From an uncultured Pelagibacteraceae bacterium (lineage in GTDB: Bacteria; Pseudomonadota; Alphaproteobacteria; Pelagibacterales; Pelagibacteraceae), in assembly GCA_902635515.1 (NCBI GenBank), contig CACPOD010000004.1, positions 41,548 through 105,547 on the forward strand: a stretch of DNA of 64,000 nt. The letters run 5' to 3'. The translations under genes were made by a program, and so were the position numbers. Every line of letters begins with the position of its first letter. Within the stretch, counting starts at the first letter, position 1. Under the pieces are notes generated by a model that was not told where the DNA came from, did no database searches, and saw only the letters and a program-made list of their open reading frames with translations. This document shows, one piece after another, positions 8,250 through 17,596 of this stretch.

Positions 8250-8777
8250 ATGAATTTAAAAGATTATATTAGATCTATTCCTGATTATCCAAAAAAAGGC
8301 ATTTTATTTAGAGATATAACTACCTTAATCAAAGATGAAAATGCATTCGCAGAAACAATTAATCAAATTATTGAAAGATCAAAAAAGTATAATTTTACAA
8401 AAATAGCAGCTATTGAATCTAGAGGTTTTGTATTTGCTTCAGCCGTTTCGTTTGTCCTTAAAAAACCGTTTATTATGCTTAGAAAAAAAAATAAGCTACC
8501 TGCTGAAGTGCATTCGGTTGATTTTGAACTTGAATATGGAACTGCAACTATTGAGGTTCATAAAGATTCAATAAATGATAAGGACAAAGTTTTAATTATA
8601 GATGATTTAATTGCAACTGGTGGGACGGCAGAAGCTGCGGCAAAACTAGTTGAGCTATCAAAAGGAAAAATTGCTGCTTTCATATTTGTTATTAACTTGT
8701 TCGATCTTGGTGGATCAGATAATTTAATTAAAAAGAAATATAGTGTAGAAAATTTACTGGATTTTCCAGGACATTGA
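8250..8777 (+). CDS. apt: Adenine phosphoribosyltransferase
   Basis: A 175-residue purine salvage enzyme joining adenine and PRPP to give AMP. The open frame reaches back to 8187, but the ATG at 8250 (MNLKDYIRSIPDYPKKGI) matches the usual Apt N terminus; the 21 extra residues are hydrophobic, overlap mtnP and are not expected. Visible motifs are the flexible-loop region RKKNKLPAE and the PRPP loop VLIIDDLIATGGTA. It is divergent from mtnP, whose product adenine is its substrate. A 10-base-pair stem-loop begins at its stop codon. Confidence 0.93.
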   Translation: MNLKDYIRSIPDYPKKGILFRDITTLIKDENAFAETINQIIERSKKYNFTKIAAIESRGFVFASAVSFVLKKPFIMLRKKNKLPAEVHSVDFELEYGTATIEVHKDSINDKDKVLIIDDLIATGGTAEAAAKLVELSKGKIAAFIFVINLFDLGGSDNLIKKKYSVENLLDFPGH

Positions 8778-8801
8778 TTAATAAAAAATTAATTAATCAA
8801 T
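8773..8801 (+). terminator. Stem-loop at the end of apt
   Basis: An exact 10-base inverted repeat (ATTGATTAAT ... ATTAATCAAT) with a nine-base A-rich loop spans the apt stop codon. There is no good T run after it and the stem is AT-rich, so it is a weak terminator at best; the next gene starts within 15 bases. Confidence 0.4.
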
Positions 8802-8813
8802 ATATTTAAATGA

Positions 8814-10609
8814 ATGAATTTAAGTGAATTACATAAAAAAATTATTGATGATTTCAAAAAAGGTAATTTTAGAGAAAATTTCAAAGATTTAATAAAAATT
8901 TTTATATTGCAAATAAATTAGGAGTAATTTTTGTTAATCTTAATAAAAAAAAATTTGCAAAATATTTTTTTCAGATATCAATTAAAGATGATAAAAAAAA
9001 TTATAAAGCCTATTTTAATTTAGCAAATCTGCTTAGATTATCAAATAGCAGTGCAGCTAAAAAATATATTGATATTGCTCTAAGTATTCAAGAAACCAAA
9101 GAAGCAAAATTAATTAAATCTCATCTACTAATTAATGAATATAATTATATAGAAGCAATAAAATTTCTTGATGAGATTAAATCTAGTGAGAGTTATTATT
9201 TGCTCGGCATATCTCACTTAGCTTTAGGAAATGACTTAGAAAGTAAAATAAACTTTGAAAAATCTTTAAAATTTGAAAACGCAAATATAAATTTCTTAAA
9301 TTTAAATACTTTTCCAAGAGTTTATAAAAATACAAGACAATTAAATTATTTTAGAAAAAAATTTCTTTTATTGATTAACAATATTAATAATTTGCTATTA
9401 AATAAAACTTTATCTAATAATGAAAGACTTAATATAATTAAATCAAAAACAAATTTTCATTTAGCATATCAGCAAGAAAATGATTTAGAATTAAATAAAA
9501 AATATTATGATTTGCTTTCTAAGATTTATCCTGAGGATAAAAGATTTAAGATAGATCAATTTATTGAAAACAAAATTCTATTTGTATCTGGTTTTTTTCA
9601 TAAACATACAGTATCAAAAATTTTTTTTAATTTTGTAGAAGAGGTTACAAATATTAAAAAATTTGAAGTTCATATGCTACATCTATCTCATATCGAAGAC
9701 GACTGGACTGCTTTGTTTAGAAATTTAAATGGAAAATTTCATCAAAAAACCTCGATTAATGAGATTTATAATTTTTTAATGAAAGAAAAATTTAAGACCA
9801 TAATTTTTCTAGATCATGCAATGAATAATATTACTCAAGCTATTCTCAATGTTAAATTAGCAAAAAAATATATTATGTTATGGGGCCACCCTATAACAAC
9901 TGGATCAAGAAATGTTGATTTTTTTGTTTCTTCAAAATTTATGGATAATAATAATCAAGCCAATTATTCTGAAAAATTATTATTACTTGATGGTATTGGA
10001 TTTAATTACAAAGTTGATAAAAATTTAAATACTTTAAAAAAAATAATACCTAAAAATAATTCATTTTATATTCCACAGGCATTATTTAAATTTTTACCAA
10101 AATATGATCATTTGCTTGGCGTGTTATTGGAGCAAAATAAAAATTCAACTATTTCAATAATCAAAGATAAGGACCCTTATTATACAAAAATATTTGTTGA
10201 AAGATTATTAAAAAATAAAAAAATTAATAAAAATTTTAAAAGAATATTTTTTCTGAACGGACAAGATAAAAAATTTAACTTTATTGATAAATTAATGGAA
10301 CATAAAATCGTGATGGATACTGTTGGTTGGTCAGGAGGAAACACTTCAATTGAGGCTATATACTTAGATAAACCAATTATTACTTTAGAAGGAAACACTT
10401 TAAGAGGTAATCATACTTCTGCGATATTAAAACAAATAAACTTGGATATTTTAATTGCAAAAAATTACTCTGAATACTTGGCTTTGGCTAAAAAAATAAA
10501 TGATGACGAAAATTTTTATAATTTTGTGGTAGAAAAAATTAAAACAAATAAAAAATTTTTATTTAGAAAACAAATTTCATTTTTAAACAAAATTGAACCA
10601 TATATATAA
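8814..10609 (+). pseudogene. TPR protein with GT41 (SPINDLY/OGT-like) glycosyltransferase domain, frameshifted
   Basis: The first ATG with a plausible reading frame is at 8814 and runs about 30 residues (MNLSELHKKIIDDFKKGNF...) before drifting to a TAG near 8919. From 8873 another frame is open, without ATG, to a TAA at 10607-10609. Joining the two at the A5-T5 tract 8894-8903 by a single missing base gives one continuous protein of about 600 residues. The N-terminal part shows TPR-like helices (NYKAYFNLANLLRLSNSSAA, then SYYLLGISHLALGND). The C-terminal part has GT41 features: LWGHPITTGSRNVDFFVSSK and VGWSGGNTSIEAIYLDKPII, which bind the nucleotide sugar in OGT/SPINDLY enzymes. A reader starting at TTG 9200 would see only part. 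It could be a true pseudogene, a sequencing error in a homopolymer, or a slippage site. Confidence 0.75.
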
Positions 10610-10695
10610 TTTATTACAAAAATTAACAAAAAAACTTATCCACAGCTTGATTTATTGATATAAAAAATCCTTGATTGGTTGTAACTTATGTCGCG

Positions 10696-11730
10696 ATGAG
10701 AATTGAAGAAGAGCTAAAGTTAGATTATTCAGATGTGCTATTTAGACCCAAAAGAAGTACATTAAAAAGTCGTAAAGATGTAAATCTGCTAAGAACATAC
10801 AGATTTAAATATAGTAAAAATGAATGGTCAGGTATTCCAATAATGGCAGCTAATATGGATGGTGTTGGAGAGCTTAGTGTAGCTGAAAAATTAAATGAGT
10901 ATGGAATGATTACATCGTTGACAAAACAACATGATGTAAAAAAAATTAAACAAAATAAAAATATTAAAAAAATATACCCTAATATTGCACTAAGTGTTGG
11001 TATAAAAAAAGAAGATTTTCAAAATTTAGATAAAGTATTAAAAGAATTTAGTTTTTTTAAATTTATTTGTATTGATGTTGCTAATGGATATACAGAGCAT
11101 TTTACTAATTTTATTAAATCAGTAAGGGATAAATATCCAACTAAAACAATAATTGCTGGTAATGTTGTAACGGCTGATATGACCCAAGAATTAGTTTTAA
11201 GTGGAGCGGATATTGTTAAAGTTGGAATTGGACCTGGAAGTGTTTGTACTACAAGAATTCAAACTGGGGTTGGATATCCTCAATTAAGCGCAGTAATCGA
11301 ATGTGCTGATGCAGCACATGGACTTGGCGCACATGTAATTGCAGATGGTGGATGTACATGTCCTGGTGATGTTGCTAAAGGTTTTGGGGGTGGTGCAGAT
11401 TTTGTAATGCTTGGAGGTATGCTTGCAGGACATGACGAGGGAAATGGTAAAATTGTTAAAATTAATGGTGAAAAGTATATAGAGTTCTATGGATCTAGTT
11501 CTGAGGTTGCTAATAAAAAACACTATGGCGGACTATCAGACTATAGAAGTAGTGAGGGAAGAAAAGTAAGAGTAAAATATAGAGGCAAAATAAATGATAC
11601 TATTTTAAATATTCTTGGTGGTGTCAGAAGTAGTTGTACTTATGTTGGTGCTCCTTCTCTCAAACAATTAAGTAAATGTACGACATTTGTTAGAGTATCA
11701 AATCAGTTTAATGATAGTTTGATTAAATAA
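10696..11730 (+). CDS. guaC: GMP reductase
   Basis: A 344-residue cytoplasmic TIM-barrel enzyme that reduces GMP to IMP with NADPH. The frame extends to 10675, but the ATG at 10696 (MRIEEELKLDYSDVLFRPKR) matches the conserved N terminus of bacterial GMP reductases. The catalytic cysteine is C184 in GPGSVCTTR, followed by 'GVGYPQLSAVIECADAAHG' and 'ADGGCTCPGDVAKGFGGGAD'. It is shorter than IMP dehydrogenase and has no CBS domains, which supports GuaC. It converges with the purine phosphoribosyltransferase gene with one base between the stops, and with apt forms a small purine-salvage neighbourhood. Confidence 0.9.
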   Translation: MRIEEELKLDYSDVLFRPKRSTLKSRKDVNLLRTYRFKYSKNEWSGIPIMAANMDGVGELSVAEKLNEYGMITSLTKQHDVKKIKQNKNIKKIYPNIALSVGIKKEDFQNLDKVLKEFSFFKFICIDVANGYTEHFTNFIKSVRDKYPTKTIIAGNVVTADMTQELVLSGADIVKVGIGPGSVCTTRIQTGVGYPQLSAVIECADAAHGLGAHVIADGGCTCPGDVAKGFGGGADFVMLGGMLAGHDEGNGKIVKINGEKYIEFYGSSSEVANKKHYGGLSDYRSSEGRKVRVKYRGKINDTILNILGGVRSSCTYVGAPSLKQLSKCTTFVRVSNQFNDSLIK

Positions 11731-11731
11731 T

Positions 11732-12250
11732 TTATTTTTCAAACTTAAAATCTTTTATATTTGTAGTTTCATATTTCTCAAAAGGCATATGTATCCATGG
11801 AGAATCTTTTAAATAATCTACTGAATAATCAGGTTTAAATTTTGAAGTAGATTTATGCCATATAACTGCAGTTTTAATTTCTTCTTCTAAATAAAATCCA
11901 TAAAAATGTTGTAACCATTTAATACTTTTTATTAAAGTTTTTCCAGAGTCTGCCAAATCATCGACCAACAAAACATGTGAGCCTAAATTTGGAGTAGTTT
12001 TTGCTAAATCTCTTGAGAAAGTGAATTGTCCTTGCTGATTTTTAATATCGTCACTCTCACCATGGTAAGATTCAACAGATAAAATGGCCAGAGGGACATT
12101 GAAAAGTCTACTAAAAATATCTCCTACTCTTAATCCACCTTTTGCAATGCAAATAATTTGATTAAATTTTAAATTATCTTGATGAACTTTTTTTGCTAGT
12201 AGCTCTATCTTGCTGTGATAATCTTCCCATGATATATAAATATCTTTCAT
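11732..12250 (-). CDS. Purine phosphoribosyltransferase (guanine/xanthine type)
   Basis: A 172-residue PRTase-fold protein. The PRPP-binding loop is VLLVDDLADSGKT and an N-terminal strand reads IICIAKGGLRVGDIFSRLF. The short length and the 'W(I)HMPFEK' end resemble the Gpt-like hypoxanthine/xanthine/guanine enzymes, which convert a free base and PRPP to the nucleotide. It converges with guaC. The exact base is not fixed by the sequence. It starts a few bases from the tRNA-Met gene on the same strand. Confidence 0.78.
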   Translation of the reverse strand: MKDIYISWEDYHSKIELLAKKVHQDNLKFNQIICIAKGGLRVGDIFSRLFNVPLAILSVESYHGESDDIKNQQGQFTFSRDLAKTTPNLGSHVLLVDDLADSGKTLIKSIKWLQHFYGFYLEEEIKTAVIWHKSTSKFKPDYSVDYLKDSPWIHMPFEKYETTNIKDFKFEK

Positions 12251-12256
12251 AATTTA

Positions 12257-12333
12257 TGGTAGCGGGAAGTGGGATCGAACCACTGACCTCGGGCTTATGA
12301 GTCCCGCGCTCTAACCAACTGAGCTACCCCGCC
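12257..12333 (-). tRNA. tRNA-Met (anticodon CAT), elongator type
   Basis: The reverse complement folds into a 77-base cloverleaf with the CCA end encoded: acceptor arm GGCGGGG, D arm with GGTTA, anticodon loop CTCATAA, T arm GGTTCGATCCC. The anticodon is CAT. The initiator features (C1-A72 mismatch and three G-C pairs before the loop) are absent, so it is the elongator tRNA-Met; a tRNA-Ile with modified CAT cannot be fully excluded. Position 31-39 of the anticodon stem is an A-G mismatch. Confidence 0.93.
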
Positions 12334-12390
12334 AAATAGTCTTATTAATACAGATGTTTTATACTTGAACAAATTTCAAAATCAAATGGT

Positions 12391-13041
12391 TTATATTAAT
12401 AAATCTCTTCTTTGTTTAATTAATTTATTTATTTTTTTAAATTGAGTATCTTTTGAGATTGGAAAATTTAGTATTTTTTTTTTATTAATTTTTTTTGAAA
12501 ACCTAATAGCAGTGGGTATTCTAAATATAGAATTAGACATCAAATTGTATTTTTTTTTTAAATAACTTAATAAAAATTTACTATTATCATCATTAAGCAC
12601 TTCTCTAAAATTTATAAATTCTATATTTTTTGTTTTACGTGCATTCAAAATCCAAAAATCATAAAAATCTTTATGGTATTTTTTTAATTTTTTTTTGTCC
12701 TTTATGGTCATGGGTTTTATATTAAATTTATTTAACTTTAAAAAAAAATCTGCAGGATTTCTTTTTATACTTTCATACCATAAGTTAAATTCTTTATATA
12801 AAATAAAAATAATAAAATTTTTCTTAAGGTTTATATCCAGTTTAACCTTTGGATTATGTTTATAATAATTTAAATTTTTTTTTCCTTGTTCATAATTGAT
12901 AAATAAATTCATTTCAATTAATTGTCTAAAAAAATTTGAGAAAGACCTTTGAGGTGAGTAAATTACAAAAATATTACTTTTGCCAAATAAATATAAAAAC
13001 TTATTTATTATTCTTTTTTCCAGTTGATAAAGTTTAATCAC
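12391..13041 (-). CDS. Hypothetical protein, possibly sulfotransferase-like
   Basis: A 216-residue, very lysine- and asparagine-rich protein. Residues around 26-42 (VIYSPQRSFSNFFRQLIE) resemble the PAPS-binding 5' loop of sulfotransferases (xQRSGTxxL...), and 'FIIFILYKEFNLWYESIKRN' resembles the following strand and helix. The glycine usually found in the loop is replaced, so catalytic activity is doubtful. No signal peptide is seen. It sits between the tRNA gene and a 65-residue tail-anchored protein on the same strand. Family call is a guess from two short motifs. Confidence 0.4.
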   Translation of the reverse strand: MIKLYQLEKRIINKFLYLFGKSNIFVIYSPQRSFSNFFRQLIEMNLFINYEQGKKNLNYYKHNPKVKLDINLKKNFIIFILYKEFNLWYESIKRNPADFFLKLNKFNIKPMTIKDKKKLKKYHKDFYDFWILNARKTKNIEFINFREVLNDDNSKFLLSYLKKKYNLMSNSIFRIPTAIRFSKKINKKKILNFPISKDTQFKKINKLIKQRRDLLI

Positions 13042-13056
13042 AAATTATTTGATAAA

Positions 13057-13254
13057 TTAAAGAACTAAGACAATTAAACTACTAAGAATTGTGGCTAATA
13101 AAAAAAACAATATTAATTTTTTTTTTAAATCTTTTTTTTGATCTAATCTAACTCTATTAAGCAAAATATTTACGTTTGTTGTTTTAATTTTATTTTCTGT
13201 TTTACTAAAAGAAGGGTTACCAACTATTTTTTTAATTTGGTCTATTTTTTTCAC
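13057..13254 (-). CDS. Small tail-anchored membrane protein (65 residues), unknown
   Basis: Residues 1-45 are hydrophilic and basic; residues 46-65 form a single hydrophobic helix ending at the C terminus, the plan of a tail-anchored inner-membrane protein with a cytoplasmic head. The stretch 'VNILLNRVRLDQKKDLKKK' before the helix resembles the equivalent part of the 65-residue protein at 24830-25027, which has the same length and layout. It lies 15 bases before the sulfotransferase-like gene on the same strand and may share its transcript. No known family is recognised. Confidence 0.6.
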   Translation of the reverse strand: MKKIDQIKKIVGNPSFSKTENKIKTTNVNILLNRVRLDQKKDLKKKLILFFLLATILSSLIVLVL

Positions 13255-13304
13255 AATTTATTTAATCAAATATCTCTATAAATTACAAACTAAATAATTT
13301 TTCC

Positions 13305-15749
13305 TTACAAGTTTTTAAAGTTTGTATTTTTTAAAGGTTTTAATAAAAGCTTAGCTTTAAATTTTCTTTTTTCAACTTCAATGTAAATATCATTAGCAAT
13401 AATATCATTATTTGAATACTCATTTTTAATATAACCAAAACATAGATTTTTTTTAAAATTAAATGAGTAATTTCCAGATGTAGTTCTGCCTATTATTTTT
13501 TCATTAAAATAAATTGGTTCATCATGTAATAAAAGTGGTTCTCCAGGTTTATTTTCTTCTAAGGCAAACATCGCCAACCTTTTTTTAATTTTATTATTTT
13601 TAATTTTTTGAAGCGCCTCTTTACCAATAAAATTTTCTTTTTTAGTATTACTTATTGTAAATTTAAGTCCTGCCTCGAATTGATTCTCTTCGGGTGAAAT
13701 ATCGTGCCCCCAATGTAAAAAACCACTTTCCATTCTCATGGTATCAAGTGAATGCATTCCACAATTAGAAATATTAAAATTTTTACCTTCTTCGATAATT
13801 TTTATATATATTTTTTTTGCCTCTGAATTTTTTACATATAATTCATAACCTAATTCACCAACATATGACAATCGCTGCGTCCAAACTTTAATTCCATCAA
13901 TTTTTAAATATTTTGATGTAGAAAATTTAAAATTCTCATTACTTAAATTTTGATTTGTTAGATTTTGCATTAATAATCTACTTTTTGGACCAAATAGGCC
14001 AAACACACAGTAATCATCAGTTACATCTTTGAGCTCAATTTCTTCTGATATATGTTTTTTAATATGAAATTTATCTCTTACTCTTGTTGCTGCTGAACTT
14101 ATAATTCTAAAATAATCTTTATCTAAACAAACAATTGTAAGGTCGGTTTCTATGCCACCGTCTTTATTTAACATATGTGTATAAGTACAACTACCAACTT
14201 CATTTTTTACGTTTGAAGTACAAATTTTTTGTAACTCTTGATGTGCTTTTTCAGATTTTAATTCAAATTTAGAAAATGGAGTTAAATCAAATATACCTAC
14301 ATTTTTTACTGTATTGTTTGTTTCGTACTCTACAGACGGATACCAGTTTTGAAAATTATAACTATATGTATATTCATTTTTTTCACCATCGAGGGCAAAC
14401 CACATGGGTCTTTCATAACCACCTGAAACACCAAAACATGCACCAAATCCTTTTAATAAATCGTGATATGGTAAAGTTTTAATATTTCTTGAGGTCTTGT
14501 GTTGTTTATATGGCCAATGCATACCATATAAATCACCTAAAGACTCAGTTATTCTATTTTTAATAAAATCTAATTCAGAGTGAAATTTTTGAAATCTTTT
14601 AATATCATAATTAAAAATATCTTGGTTAATATGACCTGTCATTAACCATTCAGCTGTAACTTTTCCTACTCCCGCTCCAGTCCCAATCCCAATACTATTT
14701 AAGCCACAACTTACAAATAAATTTTTAATTTCAGGCACTTCTCCTAATAGTGAATTAGTATCAGGTGTAAAAGATTCAGGGCCAGCAAAAAATTTTCTAA
14801 TACCAACTTTTTCTAGTATAGGAAATCTTTTCATCGATTTTTCTAAATAAGGTTCAAAGTGTTCAAAATTTTCTGGAAACTCTCCAAAAGAAAAATCTTC
14901 TGGAACTTTGTTTGTTTTATCAAATGCTGGTATAGATTTGCCTTCAAAAATACCGATTAATAATTTACCAGCATCTTCCTTGAAATAAACACTACTATCA
15001 AAATCTCGAATTACGGGAAGTGTTTTTGAAAGATCTTTAATTGGTTCTGTGGTGACATAAAAATGCTCAGCAGGATAAAGAGGAATGCTTACACCAATTT
15101 TTTCTCCAATTTGTCTTGACCACATTCCAGTCGCCATAACAACGTAATCGCATTCAATTTCTTTATCGTTAACTTTTACTGAATGAACTCTTCCATTTTT
15201 AGTCAAAATATTTTCTACAGGAGAATTTTCGAATATTTTTGCGCCACCTTTTCTAGCTGCTTTTGCGAGCATATGTGTTACTCCACTAGGATCAGCAGCA
15301 CCATCACCTGGCATAAATACACCACCTTTTAAATCTTCGGTGTACATCATTGGGTAATTTTTTTTTATAGTTTCTTTATCTAAAATTTCGATATCAACAT
15401 CATATAATTGAGCTGTCGTTGCTTGTCTTTTAAGCTCCTGCCATCTACTGTCAGTTTGGGCGATTGAAAGTGCACCATTAAGCCTGAGTCCAGCTGAATG
15501 ATCTATTTCTTTTTCTAATTTTTTATATAAATCTAAAGTATATTTTCTAATTTTAGTTACTGCAGCGGTTGGTCCTAATTGGCTAACTAAGCCAGCTGCG
15601 TGCCAAGTTGTTCCTGAGGTCAATTGATCTCTCTCCAAAAGCACAACATCTTTCCAACCAAATTTTGTCAGATGATATGCTACGGAACAACCTATAACAC
15701 CTCCACCAACTATAACTACTTTTGTACTTCTAGGTAACATTTGATACAT
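13305..15749 (-). CDS. Dimethylglycine/sarcosine dehydrogenase-type enzyme (FAD oxidoreductase plus GcvT-like domain)
   Basis: An 814-residue two-domain enzyme. Residues 10-370 are a FAD-dependent oxidoreductase with GGGVIG (15-20) and TTWHAAG, where H50 is the usual site of covalent FAD attachment. Residues about 430-810 are a GcvT-like aminomethyltransferase domain (PFSKFELKS, RLSYVGELGYELYV, GMHSLDTMRMESGFLHWGHD) that passes the one-carbon unit to tetrahydrofolate. Such enzymes demethylate dimethylglycine or sarcosine, steps in glycine-betaine breakdown, and feed the folate one-carbon pool. Start at 15749 or at the ATG three codons later is equally possible. It stands alone on its strand, divergent from the WecG-like gene. 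Which methylated glycine is used cannot be read directly. Confidence 0.82.
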   Translation of the reverse strand: MYQMLPRSTKVVIVGGGVIGCSVAYHLTKFGWKDVVLLERDQLTSGTTWHAAGLVSQLGPTAAVTKIRKYTLDLYKKLEKEIDHSAGLRLNGALSIAQTDSRWQELKRQATTAQLYDVDIEILDKETIKKNYPMMYTEDLKGGVFMPGDGAADPSGVTHMLAKAARKGGAKIFENSPVENILTKNGRVHSVKVNDKEIECDYVVMATGMWSRQIGEKIGVSIPLYPAEHFYVTTEPIKDLSKTLPVIRDFDSSVYFKEDAGKLLIGIFEGKSIPAFDKTNKVPEDFSFGEFPENFEHFEPYLEKSMKRFPILEKVGIRKFFAGPESFTPDTNSLLGEVPEIKNLFVSCGLNSIGIGTGAGVGKVTAEWLMTGHINQDIFNYDIKRFQKFHSELDFIKNRITESLGDLYGMHWPYKQHKTSRNIKTLPYHDLLKGFGACFGVSGGYERPMWFALDGEKNEYTYSYNFQNWYPSVEYETNNTVKNVGIFDLTPFSKFELKSEKAHQELQKICTSNVKNEVGSCTYTHMLNKDGGIETDLTIVCLDKDYFRIISSAATRVRDKFHIKKHISEEIELKDVTDDYCVFGLFGPKSRLLMQNLTNQNLSNENFKFSTSKYLKIDGIKVWTQRLSYVGELGYELYVKNSEAKKIYIKIIEEGKNFNISNCGMHSLDTMRMESGFLHWGHDISPEENQFEAGLKFTISNTKKENFIGKEALQKIKNNKIKKRLAMFALEENKPGEPLLLHDEPIYFNEKIIGRTTSGNYSFNFKKNLCFGYIKNEYSNNDIIANDIYIEVEKRKFKAKLLLKPLKNTNFKNL

Positions 15750-15790
15750 ATTTAAAAATATTTATAAGATAAATACAGTATCAAATTAAT

Positions 15791-16483
15791 ATGTTTAAAT
15801 TTAAATTTAAAGAGATAAATTTCTTCAGCGGAAACTTCCTAGAAATAAAAAAACAATTTGATAAGGGTGGCGTTCTTGTTGCTCCAGCAGCATCTGCTTT
15901 AACAGATATATATGATAATAAAGATTATTATAAAGCTTTAAAAAAAGCAGATATTGCAATTCTAGATAGTGGTTTTTTTTGTATTTTATTAAGAATTTTC
16001 AAAAAATATAAAGTGATTAAACTTTCAGGTTTTTTATTTTTAAGAAGATTTCTTTTTGGTTTTAAAAAAAATAAAAAATTATTTTTAGTAAATCCATCTA
16101 TTAAAGAAAATAAAACAAATTCAAAATATATACGTAGTTTGGGAATAAGAAATTTTAAAACTCATATCTCACCTGTATATAAAAGAATTGAAGACAAAAA
16201 ATTAATAAAAAAAATAAATGAATTTAAACCTGATTATATAATGATAAATCTTGGTGGTGGAATTCAAGAAGTACTAGGTATTTATATAAGAAATAATATT
16301 AAATTTAAAACTTCCATTATGTGTACTGGAGCAGCAATAGCCTTCTTAACGGGAGAGCAAGCTCCAATTAATAAATATGTTGATAGAGCTTACCTTGGTT
16401 GGCTAGTAAGATTTTTATGGAGTCCTAAAAAATATTACAAAAGAACTTTAAAATCATTTAGCTTAGTAAAATTATTTATATAA
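15791..16483 (+). CDS. WecG/TagA/CpsF family glycosyltransferase
   Basis: A 230-residue protein with the fold-family pattern of UDP-N-acetyl-mannosaminuronate/N-acetylmannosamine transferases: an N-terminal block near 'KADIAILDSGFFCILLRIFK', a central strand 'PDYIMINLGGGIQEVLG', and the C-terminal 'CTGAAIAFLTGEQ ... RAYLGWLVRFLWSPKKYYKR' that matches the membrane-proximal region of WecG/TagA. These enzymes add a sugar to lipid-linked intermediates in cell-surface polysaccharide synthesis. Length is close to the usual 240-250. It converges with the alanine dehydrogenase gene, overlapping by 8 bases. Confidence 0.75.
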   Translation: MFKFKFKEINFFSGNFLEIKKQFDKGGVLVAPAASALTDIYDNKDYYKALKKADIAILDSGFFCILLRIFKKYKVIKLSGFLFLRRFLFGFKKNKKLFLVNPSIKENKTNSKYIRSLGIRNFKTHISPVYKRIEDKKLIKKINEFKPDYIMINLGGGIQEVLGIYIRNNIKFKTSIMCTGAAIAFLTGEQAPINKYVDRAYLGWLVRFLWSPKKYYKRTLKSFSLVKLFI

Positions 16484-17588
16484 TTTTTGCTGGATCTACA
16501 AAATCATATCCAAAAACATCAGCCACTGCTTTGTAAGTTACTTGACCCTTGTGAACATTTAACCCTGCTAAAAAGTTTTTATCTTCACTTAATGCTTTTT
16601 GATAACCTTTGTTAGCAAGCTTAACTAAGAAAGGCAAAGTTGCATTATTTAGTGCTAATGTTGAGGTTCTAGGAACGCCACCAGGCATGTTTGCTACACA
16701 ATAATGCACTACATCATCAACTATATAGGTTGGATCGCCATGTGTTGTAGGCTTACTTGTTTCAACACATCCTCCCTGGTCTATAGCAACATCAACAATT
16801 ACAGATCCTCTTTTCATTGTTTTGATCATTTCTTTAGTAATTAATTTTGGTGCTTCAGCACCTGGGATTAATACCCCACCAACTAAAAGATCAGCCTCTG
16901 CAACTAATTTATCTAAATCTGTTTTATCACTTTGTTCTGGAATAATTTTATCTCCAAACATTTCAACAAGTTGTTTTAATCTTGCTTCTGATTTATCTAC
17001 AATATGAACTTTTGCTTGCATACCTGTTGCAATTACCGCAGCATTTTCTCCAACAACTCCTCCACCCAATATAACTACAGTTCCACCTGTTACTCCTGGA
17101 GCACCTCCTAAAAGCAAACCTCTTCCACTTTGGTTTTTTTCTAAGCAATGAGCTCCTGCTTGCACTGACATTCTTCCTGCAACAGCACTCATTGGAGCAA
17201 GTAAAGGCAGTCTTCCATTATCATCTGTAACTGTTTCATAAGCTATATTAATACTTTTTGATTTTATTAATCCTTCAGTTAATTCTTTTGCAGCAGCTAA
17301 ATGGAGATAAGTGTATACGATTTGATTTTCTCTAATCATATCAACTTCTAATTTTTGAGGTTCTTTAACTTTAACAATTATTTCTGCATCATTAAAAATA
17401 TCAGCTGCTGTATCAGCAATTTTAGCTCCCGCTTTTATATATTGATCATTGTCAAAGCCAGCTTCAAATCCACCATTATTTTCAACTAACACTTCATGAC
17501 CTTCTGAAACTAAAGTTTTAACACTATCCGGTGTTAAACCAATTCTATTTTCTTGTGGTTTTATTTCTTTGGGAACTCCAATTTTCAT
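16476..17588 (-). CDS. ald: Alanine dehydrogenase
   Basis: A 370-residue NAD-dependent enzyme interconverting alanine with pyruvate and ammonium. Substrate-site residues known from the family are present: R15 (QENRIGL), K75 (VKVKEPQ) and H96 (YLHLAAA). The NAD-binding segment is 'VILGGGVVGENAAVIATGM', and VIDVAIDQGGCVETS holds the usual active-site aspartate region. It starts eight bases after the aminotransferase gene, so it is in the same operon. With a taurine:pyruvate aminotransferase it would regenerate pyruvate from the alanine produced and release ammonium. Confidence 0.93.
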   Translation of the reverse strand: MKIGVPKEIKPQENRIGLTPDSVKTLVSEGHEVLVENNGGFEAGFDNDQYIKAGAKIADTAADIFNDAEIIVKVKEPQKLEVDMIRENQIVYTYLHLAAAKELTEGLIKSKSINIAYETVTDDNGRLPLLAPMSAVAGRMSVQAGAHCLEKNQSGRGLLLGGAPGVTGGTVVILGGGVVGENAAVIATGMQAKVHIVDKSEARLKQLVEMFGDKIIPEQSDKTDLDKLVAEADLLVGGVLIPGAEAPKLITKEMIKTMKRGSVIVDVAIDQGGCVETSKPTTHGDPTYIVDDVVHYCVANMPGGVPRTSTLALNNATLPFLVKLANKGYQKALSEDKNFLAGLNVHKGQVTYKAVADVFGYDFVDPAKII

Positions 17589-17596
17589 AACGAAAA

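Noticed and set aside
10636..10644. A perfect DnaA-box sequence (TTATCCACA) before guaC
   Set aside because: Single copy. By my rough estimate about one such 9-mer is expected by chance in 64 kb on both strands; no cluster of boxes or origin-like features lies around it.
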